Source: Microcaldota archaeon
GTDB lineage: Archaea; Micrarchaeota; Micrarchaeia; Micrarchaeales; Micrarchaeaceae
Direction of reading: 5' to 3'
Length of the DNA: 64,000 bases
Assembly (NCBI GenBank): GCA_021828345.1
Contig: JAJZJI010000001.1
Span: 20,408-84,407, forward strand
Position numbers and translations under genes: made by a program. The notes under the pieces are model-generated. The model did not search any database and had not been told where the DNA came from. It saw nothing but the letters and a program-made list of their open reading frames with translations. The number at the start of each line of letters is the position of its first letter. The stretch's first letter is position 1. Positions 9,418 through 18,480 of the stretch are shown here, piece after piece.

Positions 9418-10257
9418 ATGTTAAAGTCCCCTATTGATAGGTTTGATGGAAGAATAGATGGCACGGTTATATCGCTAGGGCATAGTATAAACAAAGCCGC
9501 AAAGAATATGGGCATAGATGAGGCGATGCTGCGACTATCTGATGAAAGAAACACCTTTTTTGTGCGCACCTATGAATTTGAAAGAAATACAATAATACTC
9601 TCAGCTTCAGATTCTATAAAAAATGTAATTCGATACGCCGATTTAGATTTAACAAGAAGAATAACTGCTGGCAAGCCTATATATATAGATGATAATGTAT
9701 TATCCTATTCGATAACTGGTCCTATGCATCATGGTGCAAAAATCAATCCTGGTGAAGTACATAAAATTTATGGCAGCATGATAGCAAAAGCAATAGAAAC
9801 AACATTAAATGCGAACATAAAATTAGAATTGGGTGATGCGTATAGTATACGTTTTAATGGGATGCCTCTTGTTGGCAACGGACAGCATATAGCCCAAGGA
9901 CATTCATTTATGTATCATGGGGTTATAGCGGTAGGACCATGGGATTTTAAAAAAATATCTAGCTCTTTAAGATTATTAGAGTCAGATTCACAAGCACTAC
10001 GCGCGCTTCCAAGTATATCGAAAATGAATGGCAGCAATATAAGCATTGATGAATATAAAAAAAGATTGTCTAGTAATATAATATCAACTATAAAATCATT
10101 CTTTAAAAATTCTAAAAGCTCATCAATAGCGGATATGGGTATAGAAGATCTGTCCAATATTATTTCCAAAGAAAAATATACAAATAACAGTTGGATACTA
10201 AGGGATGATATAACGTTAAGAGAGGATTCGCGCTTTTGTCTGTTATATGAGGGCTGA
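9418..10257 (+). CDS. Lipoate/biotin protein ligase-like protein (LplA family)
   Basis: A 279-aa protein resembling the catalytic domain of lipoate-protein ligase A. It has the R-R-I-T-A-G-K-P-I-Y-I-D-D segment in place of the usual R-R-x-S-G-G-G-x-V-x-H-D lipoyl-AMP loop, then a conserved-looking middle with N-G-M-P-L-V-G-N-G-Q and Y-H-G-V-I. It would attach lipoate or a related acyl group to a carrier domain. The Gly-rich loop is atypical, so it may be an octanoyltransferase-like or inactive relative. The ATG at 9418 follows GGTG. It converges on nreA with a 15-bp overlap. Confidence 0.7.
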   Translation: MLKSPIDRFDGRIDGTVISLGHSINKAAKNMGIDEAMLRLSDERNTFFVRTYEFERNTIILSASDSIKNVIRYADLDLTRRITAGKPIYIDDNVLSYSITGPMHHGAKINPGEVHKIYGSMIAKAIETTLNANIKLELGDAYSIRFNGMPLVGNGQHIAQGHSFMYHGVIAVGPWDFKKISSSLRLLESDSQALRALPSISKMNGSNISIDEYKKRLSSNIISTIKSFFKNSKSSSIADMGIEDLSNIISKEKYTNNSWILRDDITLREDSRFCLLYEG

Positions 10258-11502
10258 ATTACTCATATAGCTCTTTAAGCTTCTCTGGAATGATAACTCT
10301 TTTAGTATTTTACAGTTCTTTATCCAGTCATCTAATTTTATATCCATTTTGGATTTGATAAAGCCAAATAACTCCTCCTTCGTGTTAAGTATTGTTGGAG
10401 CTGATTCTAGCGTCTCCCTGACATGCTCTCGTACATTCCATACACCAACGGGCATCAAATAACCTTCATGCACCTCTCTTAGTATTAGAACCGTAGCTTG
10501 AGCATTTAGCATTTTGAGCTTTTCTGTAACGGCAAGCTTTGCGGCATAATAACAACCTCCAATTTCAGCATATTTCTTTCTTCCAGAGTAATTTTCATAT
10601 GATGAGTATATGGATACGTCAATCCCATTCTCGTTCCATATAGTCTTAGGATACCATGCCTCAGCTGATTCATACTCCCAATTGCCTGGTATAAAAAATA
10701 TGAGCCATCTATTATCTAAAGATACGTGATAGTATGCGTATATCGCATCTATAATATTGTGGCTTTTTACCATCTCTAAGTTATTTCTTGCTATTGTATC
10801 ATCAACTGCTGTTATGCTCCAGCGCGTAGGTACAAACTTTCTTCTTTTTGATAATCCAAATAATCCCGCTGATAATCCCTGCTGCAATTTTGAAACCGGA
10901 ATACCTCTTTCATAGAGTTCTATTATAGAGGTGCTTGCTTTTGCATCCGTATCAAAATAATAGCGCTCTATTTTCTTATCCGCTTTTATATTATGCACTA
11001 AAAAAGAGCGTATCTCTCCAGATGGGCCATAGGGTTGCACCTCATCTGAGAGTGCAATCTTCACATAAGGTTTTCTTTTAAATCCCACCTCCGAATCGGC
11101 CGGTTTTTCTGCGAGCGCAAGATCGCGTATTTGCTGCTCCATAAAGCCCTTTTCAACATGCGATACATTAGATAAGTATGTACCACGCACAAGCTTTGAG
11201 CGTGAATTAACAATATCCTCAATTGAAAAATGCCTCCATCTCTCTGGAGTTGCAAGTATTGATGTATCCCCAAATTCTGGAGGTATCATTGGCCCTATCA
11301 TAACATTAGGGTAATTATATCTACCAATAAAAACATCTGTTGGTGATGAACCAGAGAGTTCAAGCCTCTGTGTTAATGGCATCATCTTTACCTTATAATA
11401 ATATCTAAGCAATGCCGGATCCTTCATGTGTTTATATACAATGTCTGATCGTTTCACGTGTAGGCTTTTGTCTATTTCATCCAACATATTATATCTATTC
11501 AT
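10243..11502 (-). CDS. nreA: Archaeal DNA-repair protein NreA
   Basis: A 419-aa member of the archaeal Nre family (DUF650/DUF651). Recognition rests on the S-G-S-S-P-x-D-V-F-I-G-R block followed by I-G-P-M-x-P-P near the N-terminus, and the later P-T-R-W-S-I-T-A-V-D-D motif, both typical of the family. NreA is linked to DNA repair and binds PCNA; a C-terminal Q-x-x-L-x-x-Y segment here looks like a degenerate PIP box. The N-terminal zinc-finger cysteines found in some homologs are not seen. Starts at 11535 or 11487 are also possible. Confidence 0.9.
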   Translation of the reverse strand: MNRYNMLDEIDKSLHVKRSDIVYKHMKDPALLRYYYKVKMMPLTQRLELSGSSPTDVFIGRYNYPNVMIGPMIPPEFGDTSILATPERWRHFSIEDIVNSRSKLVRGTYLSNVSHVEKGFMEQQIRDLALAEKPADSEVGFKRKPYVKIALSDEVQPYGPSGEIRSFLVHNIKADKKIERYYFDTDAKASTSIIELYERGIPVSKLQQGLSAGLFGLSKRRKFVPTRWSITAVDDTIARNNLEMVKSHNIIDAIYAYYHVSLDNRWLIFFIPGNWEYESAEAWYPKTIWNENGIDVSIYSSYENYSGRKKYAEIGGCYYAAKLAVTEKLKMLNAQATVLILREVHEGYLMPVGVWNVREHVRETLESAPTILNTKEELFGFIKSKMDIKLDDWIKNCKILKELSFQRSLKSYMSNSALI

Positions 11503-11593
11503 TAAAATAAAATAGCAATTCAATATTATAAACATTCTTAAAAATAATAGATTCTTTTTTATTGTTATCTTTGCAATTTCTATATGTGTTAAA

Positions 11594-12682
11594 ATGGACG
11601 AATATACGAATAGACTTAACTCCCTTTTTGATAATTCTGATATGGACTATGTTATACTGCTAAATGCGGCAGGAAAGAACAGTAATTTTTTATATATGTC
11701 CGGACTTAAAAATGGTCTTTTCGAAGGAGCCATACTGCTCTTAAGCAAAAATAAAATGGAACTATTAACCTCAATATTAGAATACGAGGAAGCAATAATT
11801 GGAAAAAATTCTATAACGGATGTTATAAAAATATCTAATAGAGAGGATTATGCAAAGCACCTATTTAAAAAGGCTGAAAATAAGATTATAGCTCTTGATT
11901 TTGCTTCATTGCCTTATAAGAGCTATAAAAATCTTAAAAAATTACTAAAGCCAAAGAAAATAATTGATATATCTGGCAAACTTCAAGAGATGCGGTTAAT
12001 AAAAACGGAAAATGAATTAAAACAAATCAAAAAGGCCGCTTCAATAACAAAGCAGGTCTTTAATGTTATAGAAAATGATTTTAAAATTGGCGTTACTGAA
12101 CTTGATCTTGCAGCAAAAATTGATTATATTATGATGACAAATGGCGCGCAGGAGCCCTCATTTACAAGCATTGTTTCATTTGGTTCAAATGCGGCGCTGC
12201 CCCATCATATGTCCTCTAATGCCAAATTGAAGGAGAATAGTTTTGTGCTATTAGATATTGGTTCTAAATATAATAATTACTGCTCTGATATGACACGAAC
12301 ATTCATATTTAAGCCAGATAAAAAATCTGATAAGTACAAACGCATGTCTGATATGTATGACGTTGTATTAGAAGCCCAAAAGCGGGCGTTTAATTCATTG
12401 AAAGAGGGAGTTTTAGGCAAGGTGCCGCATAATATTGCAATGGATTATATAAATAATTATAAAAATGGTATTTACAAGGGTAAATTTATACATTCATTAG
12501 GTCACTCAATAGGGCTAGATGTACATGATAACCCATCTATTGGACTATCCTCAAATGTAAATGTTAAAATTAAACAAAATATGGTGTTTAGTGATGAGCC
12601 TGGTATATACATAAATGGTTTTGGTGGTGTAAGAATAGAGGATGATGTACTAATAACCAAGAATGGGGCAAAATTCTTATAA
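11594..12682 (+). CDS. Xaa-Pro dipeptidase/aminopeptidase (M24 family)
   Basis: A 362-aa protein with a creatinase-type N-terminal domain and a C-terminal pita-bread catalytic domain. The dinuclear metal ligands are visible in order: D in L-L-D-I-G, D in S-D-M-T-R-T-F, H in H-S-L-G-H-S-I-G-L-D-V-H, E in D-E-P-G-I-Y and E in R-I-E-D-D-V. It would cleave Xaa-Pro bonds in cytosolic peptides during protein turnover. It stands alone and diverges from nreA. Confidence 0.9.
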   Translation: MDEYTNRLNSLFDNSDMDYVILLNAAGKNSNFLYMSGLKNGLFEGAILLLSKNKMELLTSILEYEEAIIGKNSITDVIKISNREDYAKHLFKKAENKIIALDFASLPYKSYKNLKKLLKPKKIIDISGKLQEMRLIKTENELKQIKKAASITKQVFNVIENDFKIGVTELDLAAKIDYIMMTNGAQEPSFTSIVSFGSNAALPHHMSSNAKLKENSFVLLDIGSKYNNYCSDMTRTFIFKPDKKSDKYKRMSDMYDVVLEAQKRAFNSLKEGVLGKVPHNIAMDYINNYKNGIYKGKFIHSLGHSIGLDVHDNPSIGLSSNVNVKIKQNMVFSDEPGIYINGFGGVRIEDDVLITKNGAKFL

Positions 12683-12734
12683 ATTTTTAATTAATTGCAA
12701 TAATATTGCACACAATGATGCAAAATGTTATATG

Positions 12735-13331
12735 CTACCTTTTAATTTTTATTATACCTCGTTTGAAGTTTATTCTTAGAGTTAATTTTGGTTTTCCGTT
12801 GGAATTTTCTGGAATGTTAACAATGCCCTTAAAATTATTATTTAGTACACTCTCAAATCCAGCATTTTTTGGTAGTTTAAATCTTAAATCAATTATGCCC
12901 TTAACTAAATTTATTTCAGTATCTGAATTCTTTTTTATATCATAATCTATAAATCCACTAATTCGGCCTGTTTCAACATCTATACCTAAAAGATTTTTAT
13001 CCTTCTTTTTCAAATCTAATCCTAAATTCCCTTTAATTAAAGATATATTCAAATTTTTCGGGTCTAGATCCTCTAATATTATATTGCCTGTGCTCACACG
13101 TATATCTAGATCTTTATCTTTTGGATAATGTATCTCCAAAGAACATTTATTACCATTTATAGTTTGTACTTTGCCATTATCCACTAAATTAACATGTCCC
13201 CCCAAACTATTATTTGTGGCTAATAAATAAGGTTCACCGTGCTTTATTGTTATATTTCCAATACCTATGTCTATTTTTAGTGCACTTTTTTCCTTTAGCA
13301 CTCCATCATATAAAATTTTTGTTTTTCCCAT
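12735..13331 (-). CDS. DUF4097-like beta-repeat protein
   Basis: A 198-aa protein of short alternating beta strands with many I-D-I-G-I-G-N-I, V-S-T-G-N-I and V-E-T-G-R-I units. Such stepped repeats resemble the DUF4097/toastrack beta-helix domains often found with bacterial anti-sigma or envelope-stress proteins. There is no signal peptide or transmembrane helix, so it is probably cytosolic. Its function is unknown. It converges on the M24 peptidase and diverges from hisS. Confidence 0.6.
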   Translation of the reverse strand: MGKTKILYDGVLKEKSALKIDIGIGNITIKHGEPYLLATNNSLGGHVNLVDNGKVQTINGNKCSLEIHYPKDKDLDIRVSTGNIILEDLDPKNLNISLIKGNLGLDLKKKDKNLLGIDVETGRISGFIDYDIKKNSDTEINLVKGIIDLRFKLPKNAGFESVLNNNFKGIVNIPENSNGKPKLTLRINFKRGIIKIKR

Positions 13332-13558
13332 AACCCCCCATATAGTTAAATCAATATATCTATTTATAACTTATATATTAACATTTTTACAAATAATTGA
13401 AAGTGGCGTTATGTTTGATAGAGTTTATAACTATTTTTTATAACCGTTGATTATTGATACTATAATATTTTGGTATAATGGTCTTTTTTTAATTTGCAAT
13501 TCTGCACAGAAGCGTTTTTAAACTATTAATTCCAAAAGTTAATGTCTATGGTTTTATT

Positions 13559-14908
13559 ATGGCTGGTAAGGATTTAGATAATGAAGTAGAAATGCGCGAT
13601 TTGAAAGGAACTGTGATATATAATCAGAGCGAGCAGATGGTGCGTGAATCGATAGTTGATACGTTAAAACATTGCTTTAAGTTATATGGTTTTGCCCCAA
13701 TAGAGACCACTATACTAGAATTTTATGATATTGCATCAAGTAAATACGGGGGAGGCTCAGAAATATTAAAGGAGACCTATAAATTAAAGGATCAAGGAGA
13801 TAGGGAGTTATGCCTTAGATATGAATTGACATTTAAGTTGGGTAAGTTGCTTGCGATGAATCCAGATACGAGGCTTCCATTTAGACGTTATGAAATAGGA
13901 AAGGTGTTTAGAGATGGTCCTGTAAAGGCTGGCAGATTAAGAGAGTTTACGCAATGTGATGTCGATGTTATAGGAATAAAAGGCATAATCGCAGAGGCTG
14001 AATTTATGGACCTCTCATTTATGGTATTTGATAAGCTTAAGATAGATTCAACCATACAGGTAAATAGCAGAAAGTTGCTTTTTGGCATATTTGAGCATGC
14101 TAAGATAAATGAAAAGGATTATACTCAATGTGCTCTCATTTTAGATAAATTAGAGAAATATGGAAGTGTAAGTGTAAAAAAAGAATTGTCGGAAAATGGT
14201 ATATCAAAAGATGCAATTGATATACTTTTTAATACGTTAGATATTATAGTAAAAGAGAGTGGCAATAGTGCAAAGATAAAGAAATTGAAATCAATTTTAA
14301 AGAATGAACTATCTATTTTAGGAATCAAGGAATTAGAGGAGTTGTTTGAGCTTGTTGATATGATCAATGTAAAGGGAACTATTCAGTATGTACCAACGCT
14401 TGCTCGCGGTTTAGGCTATTATAATGGTATAATGTGGGAGGCATTTGCAAATAACAGTACTATGAAGAGCAGTATAGCGGCTGGCGGCAGATGGGATAAT
14501 ATGATATCCAAGTTCCTAAATACCACTAGAGATTATCCTGCATGTGGTATGACATTTGGTTTAGATGCAATATATGAGGTATTACGCAGCAAGAATAATT
14601 CCAAGGGTATAGGCATACCAAAGGTTTTAGTTGTACAAATAGATGCACTTAAACCTACATTAAAATTATTAAAAGAGATGCGTAATAGTGGTATTAGCTG
14701 CGAGCTCTCGGATAAGGGCTCCGTGCCAAAGGCGTTTGAATACGCTAACAAATCACAAATAAAATTTACAATGGTTATGGGCAAACGTGAAGTCTCAAAT
14801 AACACTATAACAATAAAGGATATGGATAGTGGAAATCAACAAGAGATAAAACTAAGCGATGCAATAGAATTTATAAAAAGAAAGATGGGAGATGACTCCC
14901 AAAAATGA
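13559..14908 (+). CDS. hisS: Histidyl-tRNA synthetase
   Basis: A 449-aa class II synthetase that charges tRNA-His. Motif 2 is visible as F-R-R-Y-E-I-G-K-V-F-R-D-G-P followed by R-L-R-E-F-T-Q-C-D-V-D. The histidine-specific block reads L-A-R-G-L-G-Y-Y-N-G, and motif 3 lies in C-G-M-T-F-G-L-D. A C-terminal anticodon-binding domain follows. The N-terminal K-G-T segment and the L-A-R-G-L variant are seen in archaeal and some eukaryal-like HisRS. Length is normal. No gene is in tight linkage downstream. Confidence 0.93.
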   Translation: MAGKDLDNEVEMRDLKGTVIYNQSEQMVRESIVDTLKHCFKLYGFAPIETTILEFYDIASSKYGGGSEILKETYKLKDQGDRELCLRYELTFKLGKLLAMNPDTRLPFRRYEIGKVFRDGPVKAGRLREFTQCDVDVIGIKGIIAEAEFMDLSFMVFDKLKIDSTIQVNSRKLLFGIFEHAKINEKDYTQCALILDKLEKYGSVSVKKELSENGISKDAIDILFNTLDIIVKESGNSAKIKKLKSILKNELSILGIKELEELFELVDMINVKGTIQYVPTLARGLGYYNGIMWEAFANNSTMKSSIAAGGRWDNMISKFLNTTRDYPACGMTFGLDAIYEVLRSKNNSKGIGIPKVLVVQIDALKPTLKLLKEMRNSGISCELSDKGSVPKAFEYANKSQIKFTMVMGKREVSNNTITIKDMDSGNQQEIKLSDAIEFIKRKMGDDSQK

Positions 14909-14923
14909 ATTTACTTTTACTGC

Positions 14924-15325
14924 CTATTTCTTTAATGCTCCAGCAGCGCCTGCAACAATGCCCAATATGAACGCAACTACTACACCTATAAATGGAAGCA
15001 TTGATCCATTAACCGTTGTGGTTAATATTATCAAAGCAAATGCAGTTACTGTTGTAGTATTTGTTGTTGCTCTTGCAAGCATGTGGTAACCCTTCTTTAT
15101 CACAAGCGTGCTTAAGCTTATCACGAACAATGATATTGAGCCTATTACTGCTATTCCAAATAGTAACGGTACCCATATGCCTGCGAAGTTTGTTGCTGCT
15201 GAAAGCCCTGTGCCATAAACACTGCCAAATGTTATCACAATGTATATAAGGCTAGCTATAAGGTCCAGTATGAAGACCTCGTAATTTATACTAATCGAAT
15301 TTCTACTAATCGAATTCTTAGCCAT
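14924..15325 (-). CDS. Four-helix membrane protein of unknown function
   Basis: A 133-aa protein with four hydrophobic helices, a short charged N-terminus and an Ala/Gly-rich last helix ending in two lysines. No family is recognised. The start ATG at 15325 is preceded by GTGAT; a GTG nine bases upstream (15334) is in frame but probably belongs to that site. The gene converges on hisS with only 15 bp between stops. Confidence 0.6.
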   Translation of the reverse strand: MAKNSISRNSISINYEVFILDLIASLIYIVITFGSVYGTGLSAATNFAGIWVPLLFGIAVIGSISLFVISLSTLVIKKGYHMLARATTNTTTVTAFALIILTTTVNGSMLPFIGVVVAFILGIVAGAAGALKK

Positions 15326-15552
15326 TCGTATCACTAATGAGAAATCAAAACTAACCTTTTAAAGCTTTTCTATGGTTTTTCGGCATAAGACGTATACTTA
15401 AGAATACTAATAATTTCAGAAATTATAATAATTATAAAATAATCAATAGAACGTCAATGGTCTTCAATTTCACAATGAATATGAATGCTTTTAGATGTTG
15501 TTAATATAATATCATCAATGCCATTTGTATAATATTTACATTAAGTGATAAT

Positions 15553-16395
15553 ATGAATATAATATTTAGAACTGATGAAAATATTCTGCGTGCTGTGGGG
15601 TTATACCAAACCTTTGGACCTCCAGGTGCAATTTCCAGAGCAATGGTAGAATATCCATGGATATTTGGCAGATATAACTATGATGTAACTAAACTAAATC
15701 ATGAAATAACTATGCTGCCCAATGGGTACTATTCACTTTTTTCATATCTATTTGATGACATAATAGATGATAATATAAAGGTAGAATGCGCGAGACTCAC
15801 CGAGAAAATGCAGCATATAATATATTTACCAGAAATTAATCCAAAGATCAATGAGTTTGCAAAAAATTTAAGAGCTGATTATGCAAACTATAATACTAAA
15901 CTTAAGGATCAAATTAAATCAATATTTGATTTTGATCTTCCCCAAGAATTATATGTTGTTATAAACTCCAACCTTACTAAAAATAATGGGGATGGTGGTG
16001 GGATATATGTTAGCAATAAACTATCTGCAATAAGTCTTGGGATTCCATTAGGTTCTGATATACTTCCAGAGACTAAACATTGGATTTCTGTTCTTATACA
16101 TGAACTATTACATGTGCTTATAAGAAAGAATAATAAATTACTAAAAACAATGGATTGGTTTGAGGAGGCGCTTTTAGATTATTTTGCCCCTAATGGGATA
16201 ATAAGTAATAATTTCAATGAAACCAAGTTAAGTGTTGAGGAATCATTTAAAATAAATATAAGAAATAGGCCCTATTCTGAAAACATTTCAAAAGAATTAC
16301 TACCAATAATGAAAAAATATGCCGAAAATATAGAATTGAAGAATATATGGCAATTTTTAGAAGAGAATGGATTTGGTAAATATATTAATCATTAG
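15553..16395 (+). CDS. HExxH zinc metallopeptidase-like protein
   Basis: A 280-aa protein with the zinc-protease motif H-E-L-L-H (around bases 16099-16113) and, about 20 residues on, W-F-E-E-A, whose glutamate could be the third zinc ligand as in gluzincins. There is no signal peptide or membrane helix, so it may act in the cytosol. The N-terminal 150 residues match no domain I recognise. Substrate and role are unknown. Its stop overlaps the convergent DEAD-box helicase gene by 4 bp. Confidence 0.6.
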   Translation: MNIIFRTDENILRAVGLYQTFGPPGAISRAMVEYPWIFGRYNYDVTKLNHEITMLPNGYYSLFSYLFDDIIDDNIKVECARLTEKMQHIIYLPEINPKINEFAKNLRADYANYNTKLKDQIKSIFDFDLPQELYVVINSNLTKNNGDGGGIYVSNKLSAISLGIPLGSDILPETKHWISVLIHELLHVLIRKNNKLLKTMDWFEEALLDYFAPNGIISNNFNETKLSVEESFKINIRNRPYSENISKELLPIMKKYAENIELKNIWQFLEENGFGKYINH

Positions 16396-17789
16396 AAATT
16401 ACCACTGCTGCCTGTGCTCTCTCCTTCTCTATGTCTATTATTTGGCCGTCTATATTGGTTATTGCCTCTAAACCCACCGCTGCGTTGTCTTCCACTCTGT
16501 GAATCTCTATTACTTCTGCCTCTACCAAATCTATCGCCACCAAATCTTTTCCTATCTCCTCTATTTCTATTGTTGAAACTGTGGCTTCCACTATCATTAA
16601 AGCTGCTTCTGCGATGCTCATCCATTCCAGATTTCACATATTTGCCAAATTCTATATTTTTGAAATTATCTATATTAATTACAATTTTTTGCATATCAAT
16701 TTTGGCAAATCTTACAATAGAATCCTTCAAATTTTTCTGTTCATAGCCAAATATAGTAAATGCTGTACCCTCTGCTCCAAGTCTTGATGTTCTTCCGACT
16801 CTATGTGTATAAACTGTTGGGTCCTTTGGTGCATCAAAATTTATTATATCTGTAAGATCTGTTATATCAATTCCTCTAGATGCGACATCCGTTGTTATTA
16901 AAACGCCACCACCCATTCCCTTAAATTCACGTATTGAGCGCTCTCTGGATGCCTGTTTCATTGCTCCGTTTAACATCATTGTTTCATATTTATTATCTTT
17001 TAATATTCTATACAATATGAACGCAGTATTTCGCGTATTAGTAAATATTATGGTCTTTTTAGGCTTTTTAGAATCCATATATGCAAGTAGTGTTGAGAAT
17101 TTGAAAGAACTACTTGATATTGTATATGTATGCTTTATGGTATTGACTATAACATCCCCTTCATCATATTCGCTTATTTGATCTAGTCCGCGCATGTATC
17201 GCATGGATAATTCTTTTATCTCACGTGGCATGGTTGCTGATAAGAGAAGTGTCTGCTTCTCTTTTGGTGTGCCCTCAATTATCTTATCGATATCATTGAA
17301 GAATCCCATATCAAGCATTATGTCCGCTTCGTCAAGAACGAGATAATTTATTTTATAAATATCAAGGCTTCCTCTTCGTATATGGTCTAATAATCTACCT
17401 GGAGTCCCAACCACAATATCCGCATGTCTTAATTTGTCTGTCTGTGGCCTTAAAGAGACGCCTCCATACACAGTAACTATATTAATTCCACTTCTTCCCA
17501 ATAATTTCTTTCCAAATGCCTCCACCTGTAATGCAAGTTCTCTTGTAGGTAAGACTATAAGCGCGCTTATATGGTTTTTGTGCTTTTCTATTAGATGCAC
17601 TATTGGTATCAAATATGCTGCGGTCTTTCCAGAAGCCGTTCGTGATCTGACTATTACGTCCTTTCCTTCCAATATTTTTGGTATTATTTTGGATTGTACT
17701 GCAGTAGATTTTGTAAAACCTAATTTTCTTATTTCCTCCTTTATCTCCTGATTTATCTTCATTTCATTGAAGTGCGATGTCTCTGTCAT
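16392..17789 (-). CDS. DEAD-box RNA helicase with Arg/Gly-rich tail
   Basis: A 465-aa SF2 helicase with the full DEAD-box set: Q-S-K-I-I-P upstream, A-S-G-K-T (motif I), P-T-R-E-L-A (Ia), T-P-G-R (Ib), D-E-A-D (II), S-A-T (III), T-T-D-V-A-S-R-G-I-D (V) and H-R-V-G-R-T-S-R (VI). The last 75 residues are rich in Arg, Gly, Ser and Asn, an RGG-like tail typical of RNA-binding helicases such as DeaD/CsdA. It probably remodels structured RNA during ribosome assembly or decay. A frame on the same bases (16385-16621) is a shadow of this tail. Confidence 0.95.
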   Translation of the reverse strand: MTETSHFNEMKINQEIKEEIRKLGFTKSTAVQSKIIPKILEGKDVIVRSRTASGKTAAYLIPIVHLIEKHKNHISALIVLPTRELALQVEAFGKKLLGRSGINIVTVYGGVSLRPQTDKLRHADIVVGTPGRLLDHIRRGSLDIYKINYLVLDEADIMLDMGFFNDIDKIIEGTPKEKQTLLLSATMPREIKELSMRYMRGLDQISEYDEGDVIVNTIKHTYTISSSSFKFSTLLAYMDSKKPKKTIIFTNTRNTAFILYRILKDNKYETMMLNGAMKQASRERSIREFKGMGGGVLITTDVASRGIDITDLTDIINFDAPKDPTVYTHRVGRTSRLGAEGTAFTIFGYEQKNLKDSIVRFAKIDMQKIVINIDNFKNIEFGKYVKSGMDEHRRSSFNDSGSHSFNNRNRGDRKRFGGDRFGRGRSNRDSQSGRQRSGGFRGNNQYRRPNNRHREGESTGSSGNF

Positions 17790-17967
17790 TTTATCATCTA
17801 TATACTAAAACGTTTATACTCTACTATAAGATAGATTTGATTATTATAACATGCGGTTTAATCATTTTTTAGCTTAGAACCAGCATTTTAACGCGTCTTA
17901 TACGCACTATACAAATTCTACCATATTTTTGGTATTATTTAGTATTAGGATGGGAGATACTTAAACG

Positions 17968-18009
17968 TTTCGGTGCTGTGTTAATTTAATTGTTAATTAA
18001 ATACCGAAA
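17968..18009. promoter_or_regulatory. Inverted repeat upstream of the T4SS-like operon
   Basis: TTTCGGT (17968-17974) and ACCGAAA (18003-18009) form a perfect 7-bp inverted repeat around a second AT-rich palindromic stretch. It lies about 60 bp before the first gene of the secretion-like operon and just upstream of its likely TATA box, a suitable place for a repressor or activator site. The function is inferred from position and symmetry only. Confidence 0.35.
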
Positions 18010-18018
18010 TACTTAAAT

Positions 18019-18036
18019 ATTTATTTATATATAAAA
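18019..18036 (+). promoter_or_regulatory. TATA-box promoter of the T4SS-like operon
   Basis: The TTTATTTATATATAAAA region lies about 40-50 bases ahead of the ATG at 18073, and a GTGAG site sits just before that ATG. Archaeal TATA boxes lie about 25 bases before the transcript start, so this would give a short leader with a ribosome site. It is the only strong promoter-like element seen before the nine-gene run. Confidence 0.5.
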
Positions 18037-18072
18037 TCTTGTAGTAAAGTAAACAACTTTATATGTGAGTAT

Positions 18073-18471
18073 ATGAATTTAAGGAAATATATCTTTGGGT
18101 CGTTGTTAAGGAATTCTGCCGTATTTGTAAGGTTTTTGGTGCCTATTTTGTTTGTAGGATTGATTTTAATTAGGGTAAGTTCTGCATCTACAATAAGTCT
18201 TAATATCGTATCACAATTATCGTTTGTAAAATTTGTGCTATCACAATTAGGTCCTGCGATAAGCGCTGTAATGTTTGTAATCGCTGGTATATTTTATTCA
18301 CTTGGCCAGATAATGCCTCCTGATAAAAAAGCACATTTCCATACTACTGCAATAAATATAATCATAGGTGCTATTGTTGTAGGAATACTAAGTGTTGCAT
18401 CTACCACACTTGCAACAGCATCAAGCGGTCTTTTAAATAACGTAAGCGCATCAAATTTCACTAGCAGTTAG
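18073..18471 (+). CDS. VirB2/TrbC-like pilin candidate of a T4SS/Ced-like system
   Basis: A 132-aa protein with a basic N-terminus, a long hydrophobic signal-like segment (residues about 14-37, ending S-S-A-S) and then two further hydrophobic helices separated by a short polar loop with P-P-D-K-K. Signal segment plus two helices is the layout of VirB2/TrbC conjugative pilins and of the archaeal CedA1-type proteins. It is the first gene of a co-directional operon containing VirB4-like ATPases, which strengthens the assignment. It may form the pilus or channel subunit. Confidence 0.6.
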   Translation: MNLRKYIFGSLLRNSAVFVRFLVPILFVGLILIRVSSASTISLNIVSQLSFVKFVLSQLGPAISAVMFVIAGIFYSLGQIMPPDKKAHFHTTAINIIIGAIVVGILSVASTTLATASSGLLNNVSASNFTSS

Positions 18472-18480
18472 GTTGTCTTT

